Below are positions 41,222-51,872 of a DNA stretch of 64,000 bases, in pieces. Position 1 is the stretch's first letter, and the number at the start of each line of letters is the position of its first letter. The translations under genes were made by a program, and so were the position numbers. The notes under the pieces were generated by a model, which was not told the DNA's origin, searched no databases, and saw only the letters and a list, made by a program, of their open reading frames with translations. Source of the stretch: Russula earlei (lineage: Eukaryota > Basidiomycota > Agaricomycetes > Russulales > Russulaceae); NCBI GenBank assembly GCA_025769875.1, contig JAGFNK010000160.1, positions 1 through 64,000 on the forward strand. Direction: 5' to 3'.

Positions 41222-43597
41222 GCCCTTTACCAATTGCACTGTCCGTTCTTGGTTGCCATAGGCTATCCTCAACAGGTAAACACCTGCCGCCAGGTGTTGG
41301 CTATACAGCTGCAACGCATTGATGCCTGTTGCCAGGTTCGGTTGCTGTGTAGCCAATACCCGGCCATTCATATCCAGCAGTGTTACGGTTGCTTTTCCTG
41401 CCTCCACAACCTGTACCTGTACACTGATCATATCCCGGAAAGGATTGGTCGCTGTTACCCCAAAGTACTTATCCGCATCCGCATGGGTTACCCTGGCCAC
41501 TGCCGAGTAATGCACACTGCCATCCTTGTCTGTTTGTTGCAGCCGGTAGTAATGGGTAACCGGTGGTGTAGCAACATTTTCATCTGTGTAAATATAGCTG
41601 TTGACGCTATTGGCCCCGCCATCTTTTGCAGCAACGGTAGCAAGGGTGGTAAACCCGGCCCCATTAAGGGAGCGTTGTATGGCAAAGCCACTATTGTTCA
41701 CTTCATTGGCGGTGGACCATTGCAGCAATACATCATTGCTTTTTGGAGTAGCAGAGAAGCCAAGCATCGTTACCGGTAGCAGGGGGTTGGATGGGGTAAA
41801 CCGGTACGTTCTGCCCACATCAGGCAAAGCGCTGTTGCGGTTGCCAAAATTGGGACCGGCGGAAGAATAATCGCCGTTCTTAAAGAAATAATTATTGGCG
41901 GAACTCATAGCGGTTGTCCAGGCAACAGTAGAGCCTTTGGCTACATTCACTGATTCTGAGGCAATCACGCCTTTTACACCTACTGCTGAAGTAGCAAGGG
42001 TAGCGGTATTGGTACTGGCGGTAAAGCTGCCATATACAAACTCGATGGTATTGGTGGTTTCATACAGTTTTACCTGGAAGGAAAGGTTGGTGTATTGGGT
42101 AGGTGCCAGCTTATCTGCGAGGTTCTTGAACTGGATGGTGCATACCCTTGAGCCTGCTGTTCCGGTAGTAGATACCCTGTATTCAGGAGTACCGCTGCCA
42201 TTGGTCAGATCATGGTTAAAAGCATACAGCAGGTCTATATCCGGCGCCATGACCACACCGCCTGTATTCCCGCCAATGGTGGGGTAGAACAGGGCATTGG
42301 AGGATGGTGGGGCAACCCCGAGCTTCATAAAGCCATTGGTGTTGAGTACAAACTGTGTATAGCGGGTGCCATTGTAAAAGAAATTGAAGCCGATGTTTTG
42401 TACGGAAGAATTGTCGTTGTCATAGGTCATGGCGCCGCCGTTAAAATTGGTGGTGATGGCGGTGCCGGTGGTGCCAAGATCGGTATAGGTGCCGCCTACG
42501 CTTTGGCCTTGTAACTGGTCAAAACCAAGCGTGCCGGATAAGCCATCTACCAGTTCATAATACGCGCGCTTTTTATGATAGCTGCTATCAAAGGGTAAGG
42601 GCCAGTCCGGGCGACTATAAGTACCCGGTATCCACGAATCTGCATCCGTTACATCCCAGGTGGTCATGCCATATTGCTGCGCCGTGGGTACCACTGTCCG
42701 GTAGAGGCGGGCTACATATTTATACAGGTCGGCCTGTTGTTGGGATAAGGTATTGGTATACGTGAGGCCGGGCGTGTTGGAAGGGTTCATGGCGATATCG
42801 AGTTCCGAGATATGTACCATCAGTCCTGTTTGTGCCACCGTATTGATGGCATTGTTCAACCCGCTGTACGAAGTGGTTTTGTTGATATGGGTTTGCATGC
42901 CCACCCCATCGATCGGTATGCCATTGTTTTGTAGGGTGGTAACCAACGATACGATGGCAGCCAGCTTGGCGCTGGAATATTCATACCCGTAATCGTTGTA
43001 AAACAATAGGGCAGAGGAATCAGCCGTATGCGCATACTGGAAGCAACGGGCAATAAAATTGGGACCCAGGTGTTGCAGCCATACACTGTTGCGTAGTGTG
43101 CCATCATCATTAAACGCTTCATTCACCACATCCCACGAACGGAGCTGGCCCTTGTAATGCGTTACCACGGTTTGGATATGTGTTTTCATCAGGTTCTCCC
43201 ACGCGGCGGAATCACCGGTGAAATTGGTCACCCAGGAGGGTAGGGAGTTATACCAGATCAGCGTATGCCCGTGTACCCGTTGGCCATTCTGCTGTGCATA
43301 GTTAACCAGGTAATCGCCATCCGTCCAGTTATAAGTGTTCTGTGATGGATGCAGCGTAGCAAACTTCATGGCATTTTCAGGCGTCAGGTTATTGTACTCC
43401 CTGCCCACAATAGTGGCATAGGAGGTATTGTGTTGTAAGAGGTTGACATTAACGGCAGCGCCAAAAGGAAAAGGGGCTACCGCTTTCAGCGTGGTATCCA
43501 GGAAATAAGCAGCTGGTGTGGCCGCTGCGGTACCTGGCTTCGCTGTAGCAAACAGGGAAGCGCTTGCTAGGAGGAGGATAGAAATGTATTGCTTCAC
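41207..43597 (-). CDS. GH10 endo-beta-1,4-xylanase with extra surface module and T9SS domain
   Basis: 796 residues with a signal peptide (ILLLASASLFATA). The GH10 domain spans about residues 30-355: acid/base Glu160 (WDVVNEAFND) and nucleophile Glu265 (VHISELDIAM). Residues ~360-600 are a beta-sandwich-like module (LGFDQLQGQSVGG...GRTYRFTPS) closely similar to the standalone protein at 45136-46527. A fibronectin-like linker (LPVTMLGFSATPKSNDV) and a T9SS sorting domain (NPFRDMISVQV...AAGVYLLRIAYG) follow. It cuts the xylan backbone on the cell surface or outside. The extra GVSRR tail is encoded by an intergenic repeat and may affect sorting-domain function. Confidence 0.95.
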   Translation of the reverse strand: MKQYISILLLASASLFATAKPGTAAATPAAYFLDTTLKAVAPFPFGAAVNVNLLQHNTSYATIVGREYNNLTPENAMKFATLHPSQNTYNWTDGDYLVNYAQQNGQRVHGHTLIWYNSLPSWVTNFTGDSAAWENLMKTHIQTVVTHYKGQLRSWDVVNEAFNDDGTLRNSVWLQHLGPNFIARCFQYAHTADSSALLFYNDYGYEYSSAKLAAIVSLVTTLQNNGIPIDGVGMQTHINKTTSYSGLNNAINTVAQTGLMVHISELDIAMNPSNTPGLTYTNTLSQQQADLYKYVARLYRTVVPTAQQYGMTTWDVTDADSWIPGTYSRPDWPLPFDSSYHKKRAYYELVDGLSGTLGFDQLQGQSVGGTYTDLGTTGTAITTNFNGGAMTYDNDNSSVQNIGFNFFYNGTRYTQFVLNTNGFMKLGVAPPSSNALFYPTIGGNTGGVVMAPDIDLLYAFNHDLTNGSGTPEYRVSTTGTAGSRVCTIQFKNLADKLAPTQYTNLSFQVKLYETTNTIEFVYGSFTASTNTATLATSAVGVKGVIASESVNVAKGSTVAWTTAMSSANNYFFKNGDYSSAGPNFGNRNSALPDVGRTYRFTPSNPLLPVTMLGFSATPKSNDVLLQWSTANEVNNSGFAIQRSLNGAGFTTLATVAAKDGGANSVNSYIYTDENVATPPVTHYYRLQQTDKDGSVHYSAVARVTHADADKYFGVTATNPFRDMISVQVQVVEAGKATVTLLDMNGRVLATQQPNLATGINALQLYSQHLAAGVYLLRIAYGNQERTVQLVKGVSRR

Positions 43598-43623
43598 AAT
43601 CGTTGGTTTTAAATGTTAACAGG

Positions 43624-45060
43624 TCATTTCCGGCTATCAAAGAAGTCAATAAGCGAATACACATTGTCATTCACTTCTTTCATTCGGTTAACGAGGTCCT
43701 TGTATAAACCATATTGATAATTCACAATGCCTTTGTTCGCATCGGTGTTGGAAGGGTCTACATGGGTGTTGGTAGGGTCATTGTCCTGGTATTTGAACCA
43801 ATGGAATCCTACGCAGTTGCCGCTCTCCAATAACCCCAGTGAGAAGTTCTGGTAAAACAGGCCCCTTTCGGCCTGGGTGGGTACTTCCCATCCCGCGCCG
43901 GAGTAATCAGGCATGCCGGAGTCTTCTCCCTTGGTATACCATTCGGTGATGATAAAAGGCTTACCGCTCCAGGCTTCCCAGTTGTGTACATCCTCTTGTG
44001 TGGGTGTCCACTCGCGGTAGTAGTTCACGGCAATCAGGTCTACATATTTGCCGGCTGCTTTGAATACCTGTGGCACTTTCTTTTCATAGGAATGAAAGCG
44101 GCTGCCGAGGTACAGGTGATTGGGGTCGTATTTTTTAATGGCTTTGGATACAATGGAGAAGTATCGTTCGGCTATCACTCCGAGGAATTCATTGCGGATA
44201 GAATCGGTGATAGCAGTTGGTGCTATATGTTGATTGGCCAGCCATTGTTTGGCAGCCAGGTAGCCATAGTCAGTCGTGTCTTTCTTGCCCAGGTATCGGT
44301 CCAGCGATAAGCGATCAAAAGGGAGCTCGTTATCAGAGAAATAACCAAACAGGTTCTTGTCGTCTTTGTTCACGGCCAACTGTTGGGCATATTCATCACA
44401 AAAGGTTTCAAAAGCCGGGTCAAATACAAAAGTCACTTTATCAGGATAACCGGTATGCCCGGGGTCCTGGTAAGTGCCGCCCCGCTTCTTGCCATAAGCG
44501 CTCATAAAGTCTTTGATGATGGTATACGAAACAGGATGGGATGCCTGTAATTTGGTTTGCCGGAACAGGTCAACAGCGCTCCAGGCGCCCAGTGCATTAA
44601 AGCCATAATCGAATAGCATCTGCTGCGTTTTCTCCGCCCATTCGGGTGGGGTGCCAAAGCCCTGCTTCAGGTAAGCCTTATTCCTGTCAGAGCCACCGGG
44701 GGCTACATCCACCAACCCTACGTTGATATAGAGATAACCATCGGGGTCAACCGCCCACCATCGGCCATTGATCTTGTTAACATGGTAAAAGCCGGTAGCT
44801 GTCGTCTTCCGGTCTTTCCGGCCACCATATTGGTCAAGACCAATCACTTTGCCCTTGGTAAAGCCATTCAACGTAGCAATGCTACGCGTGGGATAAGCCT
44901 TCCATGGCCCCCATGTTTTCTTTTCACTATTGGCTACCCGTGCATTTACAGTACCTGTGTATTCATTGCCGGACTGCGCTTTTACCATAACAGGCAGCAA
45001 GCCCATTACAAGGCAAACCAACAGCGCATACCATATAGACGTGTTATATTGTTTGTTCAT
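43624..45060 (-). CDS. Clan GH-A glycosidase, GH50-agarase-like
   Basis: 478 residues with a signal peptide (LVCLVMGLLPVMVKAQ). Features of a clan GH-A barrel: NGRWWAVDPDGYLYINVGLVD at the N-terminus, acid/base Glu245 (YFSDNELPF) and nucleophile Glu373 (PFIITEWYTKG). The WWAVDPDGYLYINVG block resembles agarase-type GH50 enzymes, but no agarose-degrading partner is here. It may act on a beta-linked side chain of a plant glycan. The gene lies between the surface protein and the xylanase on one likely transcript. Confidence 0.8.
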   Translation of the reverse strand: MNKQYNTSIWYALLVCLVMGLLPVMVKAQSGNEYTGTVNARVANSEKKTWGPWKAYPTRSIATLNGFTKGKVIGLDQYGGRKDRKTTATGFYHVNKINGRWWAVDPDGYLYINVGLVDVAPGGSDRNKAYLKQGFGTPPEWAEKTQQMLFDYGFNALGAWSAVDLFRQTKLQASHPVSYTIIKDFMSAYGKKRGGTYQDPGHTGYPDKVTFVFDPAFETFCDEYAQQLAVNKDDKNLFGYFSDNELPFDRLSLDRYLGKKDTTDYGYLAAKQWLANQHIAPTAITDSIRNEFLGVIAERYFSIVSKAIKKYDPNHLYLGSRFHSYEKKVPQVFKAAGKYVDLIAVNYYREWTPTQEDVHNWEAWSGKPFIITEWYTKGEDSGMPDYSGAGWEVPTQAERGLFYQNFSLGLLESGNCVGFHWFKYQDNDPTNTHVDPSNTDANKGIVNYQYGLYKDLVNRMKEVNDNVYSLIDFFDSRK

Positions 45061-45135
45061 ATTATACTATGATAGTTGATCATTAATCTAAAGCCCGTCA
45101 TCGTACTTTGTACTTCGTATTTCGTACTTGTATTT

Positions 45136-46527
45136 TTATTCTTCCAACAGCCTGATCGTTTTCACCGCATTGTCTTTCGCTACCCGTAGAAAGTAAACGC
45201 CTTTGGCTAGGTGTGCCTGTTCCTCCAGTATTACCACGCTGCTTCCTGCCGGTACAGATAGTTCTTTACTGGTAACCACGCGTCCGTCTGCATACAAAAG
45301 CGATACCTGTGCCTTACCTGCGGCAGGTGTCTGTAATTGCAGGGTAATGGCATCATGAAAGGGATTCATGGCAGATACCGTCAAAGCATCATTCACACCA
45401 TCCAGGCTGATGCGGATGGTATTGGAGAAACTGCTCCTGCCGTTCTCATCGTTTTGTTGTAACCGGTAGAATACAACATTGCCGGTACCCGCAAGGTTCG
45501 CATCGGTGTACAGGTAATGATTGGTAGCGGCATCATCTTTTGCAGCTACTACACCAATGGTCGTAAAGTCTGTTGCGTTGGCAGAGCGTTGTACTTCAAA
45601 GTTCTTTTCATTGATCTCGTTCGTGGTGGTCCAGTGAATAGCCACCTGGTGGTTATTCTCCGTGGCAGAGAAGTTAACCAGTGTTACCGGTAAGGCAGTA
45701 CTATTGGATACAAAACGGAAAGTGCGTCCTGCATCCGGTAATACGGCATTACGGCTGCTGAAATTAGGGCCGGCGGTACTATAGTTCTTGTTCTTGAAAT
45801 AGAGATTGTTCGCAGTACTCAGTGTCGCATTCCATAAAGTAGAAGAACCCTTAGCCACATTTACCGAGCTATCGGGTGCATTGCCCTTGATACCTACAGC
45901 AGCGGTAGTTAGGGTAGAGGTGTTGCTGCTCGCTGTAAAGGTACCGTATACAAAATCGATGGTATTGGTGGTCTCATACAGCTTTACCTGGAATTCCATA
46001 TAAGTGTATTGGGTAGGCGTCAGCTTATCCATTACATGTTTATACTGTATGGTACACACCCTCGATCCTGTAGTACCACTGGTATACACACGGTACTCTG
46101 CCAGCCCGGTAGCATCGTTGTTCAGGTCGTGACTAAAAGGATAGATCAGGTTACTGTCCGCTACATATACAACGCCCGCTGCAGGGCCAGTCGAGCCCAC
46201 ACCATTCGCGCCAATAGTAGGATAGAAGATCTTACGCGAAGAAGGTGTATCCACACCCAGCTTGATAAAGCCATTGGTATTCAATACAAACTGTGTAAAG
46301 GTTTTGCCATTAAAAGAAAACGTAAACCCTATGTTCTGTACAGAAGAGTTATCATCATCATGGGTCATGGCGGTACCGGTATAATTGGTAGTGATGGCAG
46401 TGCCATTGGTACCCAGGTCGGTATAGCCGGCATTCAGGCTCTGGCCCCTCGCAGAATCATAATTCCATTGCGCGCGGCTGCCAAACATGCAGCCCATGCC
46501 TAATACAATAAGTAGTATTGCTTTCAT
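45136..46527 (-). CDS. Secreted putative glycan-binding protein with T9SS domain
   Basis: 463 residues from the ATG at 46527 (MKAILLIVLGMGCMFGSRAQ). Residues ~25-260 form the same module as the GH10 protein: NYDSARGQSLNAGYTDLG, SSVQNIGFTFSFNGKTFTQF, GFIKLGVDTPSSRKIFYP, QVKLYETTNTIDFVYGTF and LPDAGRTFRFVS. Then come the linker LPVTLVNFSATENN and a T9SS sorting domain. It lies directly downstream of susD, where Bacteroidota put surface glycan-binding proteins (usually lipoproteins). No catalytic residues are visible. Xylan binding is an inference from this context. Confidence 0.8.
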   Translation of the reverse strand: MKAILLIVLGMGCMFGSRAQWNYDSARGQSLNAGYTDLGTNGTAITTNYTGTAMTHDDDNSSVQNIGFTFSFNGKTFTQFVLNTNGFIKLGVDTPSSRKIFYPTIGANGVGSTGPAAGVVYVADSNLIYPFSHDLNNDATGLAEYRVYTSGTTGSRVCTIQYKHVMDKLTPTQYTYMEFQVKLYETTNTIDFVYGTFTASSNTSTLTTAAVGIKGNAPDSSVNVAKGSSTLWNATLSTANNLYFKNKNYSTAGPNFSSRNAVLPDAGRTFRFVSNSTALPVTLVNFSATENNHQVAIHWTTTNEINEKNFEVQRSANATDFTTIGVVAAKDDAATNHYLYTDANLAGTGNVVFYRLQQNDENGRSSFSNTIRISLDGVNDALTVSAMNPFHDAITLQLQTPAAGKAQVSLLYADGRVVTSKELSVPAGSSVVILEEQAHLAKGVYFLRVAKDNAVKTIRLLEE

Positions 46528-46582
46528 AATCGGTTGTTTAAAAATGGATAGATGATGCATGCCCTTATGGGCATACAAGAAT

Positions 46583-46626
46583 GTTTAACACTAAGGGCAC
46601 AAGGAACACTGAGTTGTCACTAAGTG
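46583..46626. repeat. Degenerate CACTAAG/ACAAGGAACACT repeat
   Basis: Words CACTAAGGGCACAAGGAACACTG... and CACTAAGTG, shared with the terminator at 37828-37865 and the hairpin at 57749-57766. In the gap between susD and the surface protein gene. Confidence 0.55.
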
Positions 46627-46657
46627 ATGCTTCATGCCCCCCTTTAGGGGACGGGGG

Positions 46658-48148
46658 TTAATTGTATCCCGTGTTTTGTTTAAGTATTGGGTTAGTGTTG
46701 ATCTCGCTCAGGGGGATGGGGAATAAAGTTTGGTAGGGTTGTATGCTCACTACTACCGTACCGTTCTTGATCTGGTATTTGGTAAAGTGGTTATTCATAA
46801 CAGTAACGGCCCTGCCCGTTCTCACCAGGTCAAACCAGCGATGGCCCTCCATGTTCAGCTCCAGTTTTCTTTCATCCTCTATAGCGAGCCTCAGGGAAGC
46901 TTGTGTTTGGGTACTGGCAGAGAGGGCTGTAATACCGGCACGAGCTCTCACGCGGTTGATATAGGGAATGGCCAGCGCTACATTGGCAGCGCTTTGCTCA
47001 TTCAATGCCTCTGCATACATGAGCAATACATCTGCATAGCGCAATACGATCCAGTCGCAATCCGCATCGCCATCACTCGCCGGTACATCCGTATACTTCT
47101 TGGTATAATACACGCCGGTGCCTGTATAGAAACCGATAGCCGCCGCATAACGCGTATCAGAAGCGCCATTGGCAAGGAAGGTGTCTACCAGGTCTTTGCG
47201 TACCAGGTTGTATTGTCCCGCATTACCGATGCCGCCTGTTACGGAAGCGTTGGGGGCGAAGTAATTGGTAAAGGGACTCCCCGTACCATAACCACCCTTG
47301 GTATACCGAACGGCAAAGATGATCTCCGAATTCATTTCATTGGTGGTGGAGAAGATATTGGCATATGTGGTTTGTAGCGAATAGGTGCTGTTATCATACA
47401 GGGTGATGAACTCATTCAGCTTATTGGCGGCATTGGTATAATCATTCTGTGTGAGGTATACTTTTGCCAGCAGCCCTTTCACCGCTCCCTGTGTTACCCT
47501 CCCAAGGTCATTAGCGGAAGCATACTTAACAGGTAGTACCGGTTCTGCATCAGTAAGGTCTTTGATGATCTGCTGGTATACAGAATCCTGGCTGGTTCTG
47601 CCATATACATAGGCATCCGTTATAGAAGAGATCTCCCTGGTCACCAATGGTACATCTCCCCATATCCTCACCGCATTGAAATACACCAATGCACGGATGA
47701 ACTTTACTTCTGCCATATACCGGTTGAGGGTGGCGGGGGTCATCTTTACTGAAGGCGCCCTGCTCAATAGAATATTACAGGTAGCGATGGACTTATAGGT
47801 AGCCACCCACATGCTTTGTACATTGACATTCGCGGAGGTGGTAGTAAAGTATTCGAAGTCGCCGATGCCCGTAGCATCTATTACAGAATAGCTGTTATCA
47901 GAAGCTACTTCTGCAAAAGGGAAGATGCCGCGGTTGTTGCTGCCGGCCCTTCCATATTCTCCCTGTAAAGTAGCATAGGCCGCTATTACGCCGGCTGCTA
48001 CACTGGTAGAGTCCTGGTAATAATCACTGGATACAATGCGGGTGGGATCAGTGAGATCAATAAAGTTCTTGGAGCAGGAGCTAAACAATAGTTGCTGGAA
48101 TAACAACAGTACTGCGAGTGTGGCCGGTATATGGATAATGCGTTTCAT
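46658..48148 (-). CDS. susD: SusD/RagB outer membrane lipoprotein
   Basis: 496 residues. The lipobox is LLLFQQLLFSSCSKNF (Cys at 25). The SusD fold shows TPR-like helices: IAAYATLQGEYGRAG, VATYKSIATCNILLSRAP, AEVKFIRALVYFNAVRIWGDVPLV, AVKGLLAKVYLTQNDYTNA, and the C-terminal RYADVLLMYAEALNEQ, INRVRARAGI, ERKLELNMEGHRWFDLVRTGR. It forms the lid of the SusC pore and binds oligosaccharides at the surface. It follows susC by 41 bp. Confidence 0.97.
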   Translation of the reverse strand: MKRIIHIPATLAVLLLFQQLLFSSCSKNFIDLTDPTRIVSSDYYQDSTSVAAGVIAAYATLQGEYGRAGSNNRGIFPFAEVASDNSYSVIDATGIGDFEYFTTTSANVNVQSMWVATYKSIATCNILLSRAPSVKMTPATLNRYMAEVKFIRALVYFNAVRIWGDVPLVTREISSITDAYVYGRTSQDSVYQQIIKDLTDAEPVLPVKYASANDLGRVTQGAVKGLLAKVYLTQNDYTNAANKLNEFITLYDNSTYSLQTTYANIFSTTNEMNSEIIFAVRYTKGGYGTGSPFTNYFAPNASVTGGIGNAGQYNLVRKDLVDTFLANGASDTRYAAAIGFYTGTGVYYTKKYTDVPASDGDADCDWIVLRYADVLLMYAEALNEQSAANVALAIPYINRVRARAGITALSASTQTQASLRLAIEDERKLELNMEGHRWFDLVRTGRAVTVMNNHFTKYQIKNGTVVVSIQPYQTLFPIPLSEINTNPILKQNTGYN

Positions 48149-48189
48149 AATGTCTTTTTCTTGGTTGATAAAATCAATAACAATCAGGA

Positions 48190-51100
48190 TCAGAATCCTA
48201 CACTTAGTCCGAATGTAACCGTCCTTGCCAACGGGTAACTTCCCTGGTCCACACCATAGGTAGGGTTGGTGGTATTGCCATACAGGTTAGCCTCCGGGTT
48301 ATACCCAAAGTAACCGGTAAAGGTGAATACGTTTTGTGCAGTTACATATAGGCTGGCTGTTTGTAGGTGTAATTTGCTGAGGATCCTTTTGTCCAGGGCA
48401 TAGCGTAAAGTGATGTTTCGTACACGTAAGAAGGAAGCATCAAACAGCTCGTGACTGGAAAAGGAAGTCAAAGCGGTAGACGGGGCAGTAGTAACCTTCG
48501 GTGTCCATCCATCTCCCGGGTCTGTTTCTGAACGCCAGCGGTTCAATGCATTCGTACGGGCATTTACCTTGCCATAGAAGTTATAGATATACCGGTCTAC
48601 ACCGTTTAGTACCAGTCCACCCACACTGCCCTGCAGGTTAAAGCTAAACTGGAAGTTCTTGTACGCGAATGAGTTGAGGATGCCAAAGGAATACTTAGGT
48701 AAGGCATTGCCCAATAAGGTAATATCATTGGCATCTATCTTTCCATCAGGCTTGCCATTGGCGCCACTTACATCTGCATACTTGATATCGCCGGGCTGTG
48801 AACCACCGGAAGCCCATACCGGGCTCTTCGTTACATCCGTAGCGTTTAGGTATACGCCTATCTGTTTGTATCCATAGAAGCTGCTCAGTGCCTGCCCCTT
48901 TACTACTTTGATAGAGCTGGTATAACCATTCACTGCATCAAACAATATCTGGTCGTTATCACTCGCCAGCGCCATTACCTTGTTGTTATTAAAGAACAGG
49001 TTGGCCGTGGTGGTCCATTTTAATTTGCCGGTGGTGTTCTGCGTGGTTAGTGCAAACTCCAGGCCCTGGTTTCTAACCTCACCCACGTTGTTCAATACCC
49101 TGGTGGTAAAGCCGATAAGACCAGGTACATTCCTGTTTAACAGGAGATTGGTGGTATTGCGCTGGTAGGCATCTACGGTCAGATAGATCCGGTTATTAAA
49201 TAAGCCCAGTTCAAGTCCCGCGTCTATTTGTTTGTTGGTTTCCCAGGTAAGGTTCTTCACCGATACGGAGTTGGGAGTAAAACCATATACCCGGGTACCG
49301 GCATTGGAGCCGAAGATATAATTGGCCGCAGTCTGGTAACTCTGCCACGAGAAGTCGCCTATGTTGTTATTACCGGTAGCGCCATAGCTGCCTCTTATCT
49401 TCAGCTCACTGATATAGCGCAGTTTTTTCATAAAGTTTTCCTCTGTCATTCTCCACGCGGCAGATACAGAAGGGAAAGTAGCATAACGGTTATCGGATCC
49501 AAAACGGGAAGAGCCATCTGTACGAATGGCGGCAGACAATAAGTACTTGTCCTTATAGCTATAGCTCAGCCTGCCAAAAGTAGATACCAGCGCATTGGCG
49601 CCATAGTTGGCAGAGCCAAAGATCTGCCCTGCTGCGGTTACATATTCTATGGCTGAATTGGTATACGTGCCTGCCTGTCCAAATACGGCGCTTGCCCTCA
49701 CTGGTATTGCGTTGTGCGGCATAACCGGCCAGCAGGTTCAGCTTATGGTACATGCCTATATTAAAAGAGTAGTTAAGTGTGTTTTCCCATACCCAGTTAT
49801 AGTTGTTGCTGTTGATCTGTTGTGCAGCAATACCGGCCAATACAGGGTTGGATAGATTCGCGGGTAGTGGAAGATGCCGTTGCCAGTGTAGCAGGTACAT
49901 ACCAGTTACGGCGGCTAAACAGGATCTCGCCACCCACATTGGTTTTAAATGTCAACCCCTTAATGATCTCCCATTCCAGGAAGGTAGTACCCAGGCCCCG
50001 GAAAGAATTGGTATGGTCCTGGTACAGGTCCAGCGTAGCCACGGGATTATAGATATTGATGGTGACAAGGTTGCCGGTATTGGAATATTGCCCATAGTCG
50101 CCATTGGCAATGAATTGTGGCAATACAGGTGGAAGCAGCAAAGCATCGGTAACACTGGCGCCTACGATAGAAGAACCGCCACCAGTGATGGTAGAGCCAT
50201 TAAAAGTGCCCGAGATGGGCCGGGTGTCCACACGGCTAAAAGAGGGTGCCATAGAAATGCCGATGCTCAGCTTGCGGGATAGTTTGGCATCATAGTTCAT
50301 GCGCATAGAATACCGGTCTGTTCCGGTTCCTTTAATAATACCATCCTGTTTAAAATAACTGCCTGCTATATAATAACGGGCATTATCAGAACCACCCGAA
50401 GCAGATAATTGTATGTTGGATTGTAAAGCTGTTTTAAAGATGGCATTCTGCCAGTCAGTATTGGCATAGGTTGCATTAGGGTCAGTATAAGGAGTGGGTA
50501 AGGTAGAGCCTCCATTGGCATAGGCATCTTTCAGGTAGCTCACAAACTGGGGGCTATTGAGTACGTCTACCTTTTTGGATACCTGCTGGAAACCGGTATG
50601 GGTAGTAAAATTAAACCGGGGTTTGCCGGCAGATCCACGCTTGGTGGTTACCAGTATAATACCATTGCCACCGCGGGAGCCATAGATAGCACAAGCCGCG
50701 GCATCTTTTAATACCTGGATGGATTGTATATCCGCAGGACTGATCTGGTTAAAGTTATCAGCGCTGTTTAAAGGATAGCCATCTACTACGAACAAAGGAT
50801 TGTTGCCTGCACCAATAGAACCCACGCCACGAATGCGTATTACGGGCGCACTGCCGGGCTCACCGGAAGGTATGGAGATATTGGCACCTGCTACCAGCCC
50901 TACCATAGCTTCTGCCGCAGATGCTACCGGTATGTCCTCCACATCTTTGCCCGATAAGGATACAATGGAATTGGTGATAGACCGGCGGCTGGCTTTACCA
51001 TAAGCAATAACCACTACATCATCTAAATTGGTAACCAGCTTTTTGAGCATTACATTGATCACTGTTTTGCCGGTTATTTTTATTTCCTGGTTAATATAGC

Positions 51101-51674
51101 CTACAGAAGAAAACAGCAGTGTAATATCAGTAGCGTCTCCAGTATTAATGGTATATCGGCCATCGGCTTTTGTTACGGCTATGGCGGTACCATTCTGTAA
51201 TTTGATGCTAACCCCTTCCAGCGGTTGACCATTCTCATCTGTTATTTTACCAGTGATGGTCCTGGGGGGATTGCCCTGGCCGGTAGTAATACCCTTCTTG
51301 GTGGCATCTTCTTTCTTGTTAAGGATAATATAGTTTTCTACCAGTTCATATTTGATATCCAGCGGGGTAAACAATTCCATCAATACATCCGATAGCTTTT
51401 GATTGTTCACCGTGAGGTCTACCTTGCGAAAAGATTGTATGAGCTGGGGGCTATACATAAATTTTGCATCAGTGATCTTCTCGATCTGGTAGATCACTTT
51501 TTTGATCTCTTCATTCCTGATCTTTAAAGCAAGCTTTTTATCCAGCAGGCTTTGACCGGATGATTCGGTGGCATACGAACACCAGCCAAATGTGAGGATC
51601 AATACTGGTATAAGAGAGATTTTCATAATGGCAACAGCAATTGAGTGATACGACCTTTTTTTCATACTTTGCAA
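48190..51674 (-). pseudogene. susC: SusC-type TonB-dependent receptor, broken by two frameshifts
   Basis: Three frames join into about 1,160 residues, a normal length for a SusC with an N-terminal extension. The first (51674 to ~49860) has a signal region, a secretin/TonB STN domain (LALKIRNEEIKKVIYQIEKIT), a carboxypeptidase-like domain (GKITDENGQPLEGVSI) and the plug (IRGVGSIGAGNNPLFVVDG, RGGNGIILVTTKRG). The barrel continues in two other frames; relatives suggest an extra base in GGG at 49862-49864 and another in CCC at 49695-49697. The last frame ends in ARTVTFGLSVGF, an outer-membrane C-terminus. It imports xylo-oligomers with SusD; the STN domain talks to FecR. The breaks would disable the locus unless they are sequencing errors. 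Confidence 0.93.
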
Positions 51675-51872
51675 CTGTTTTGTTTGTTGTTTACAAATGA
51701 GCAGAACTGTCCCCTGGGAGATGGTTTCGCGGCTATCCCCGGGACGATACTATAAGCCGGTAATGCTTCACCATTGCCGGTTTTTTATTTACAGGAAGTT
51801 GTGTGCAGGAATCAATTCATAAGCATAGCAGTTTGGGGGTTAATAGGTATAGTAATAGTATGATCGTTAGTT

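Noticed and set aside
49559..49939. An independent 126-residue gene
   Set aside because: Its middle part is in-phase SusC barrel sequence between two frameshifts; no start or family of its own.
51769..51790. A terminator for the FecR gene (CCGGTAATG...CATTGCCGG with T-run)
   Set aside because: The T-run follows on the plus strand, while the genes on both sides are on the minus strand and seem to form one operon.
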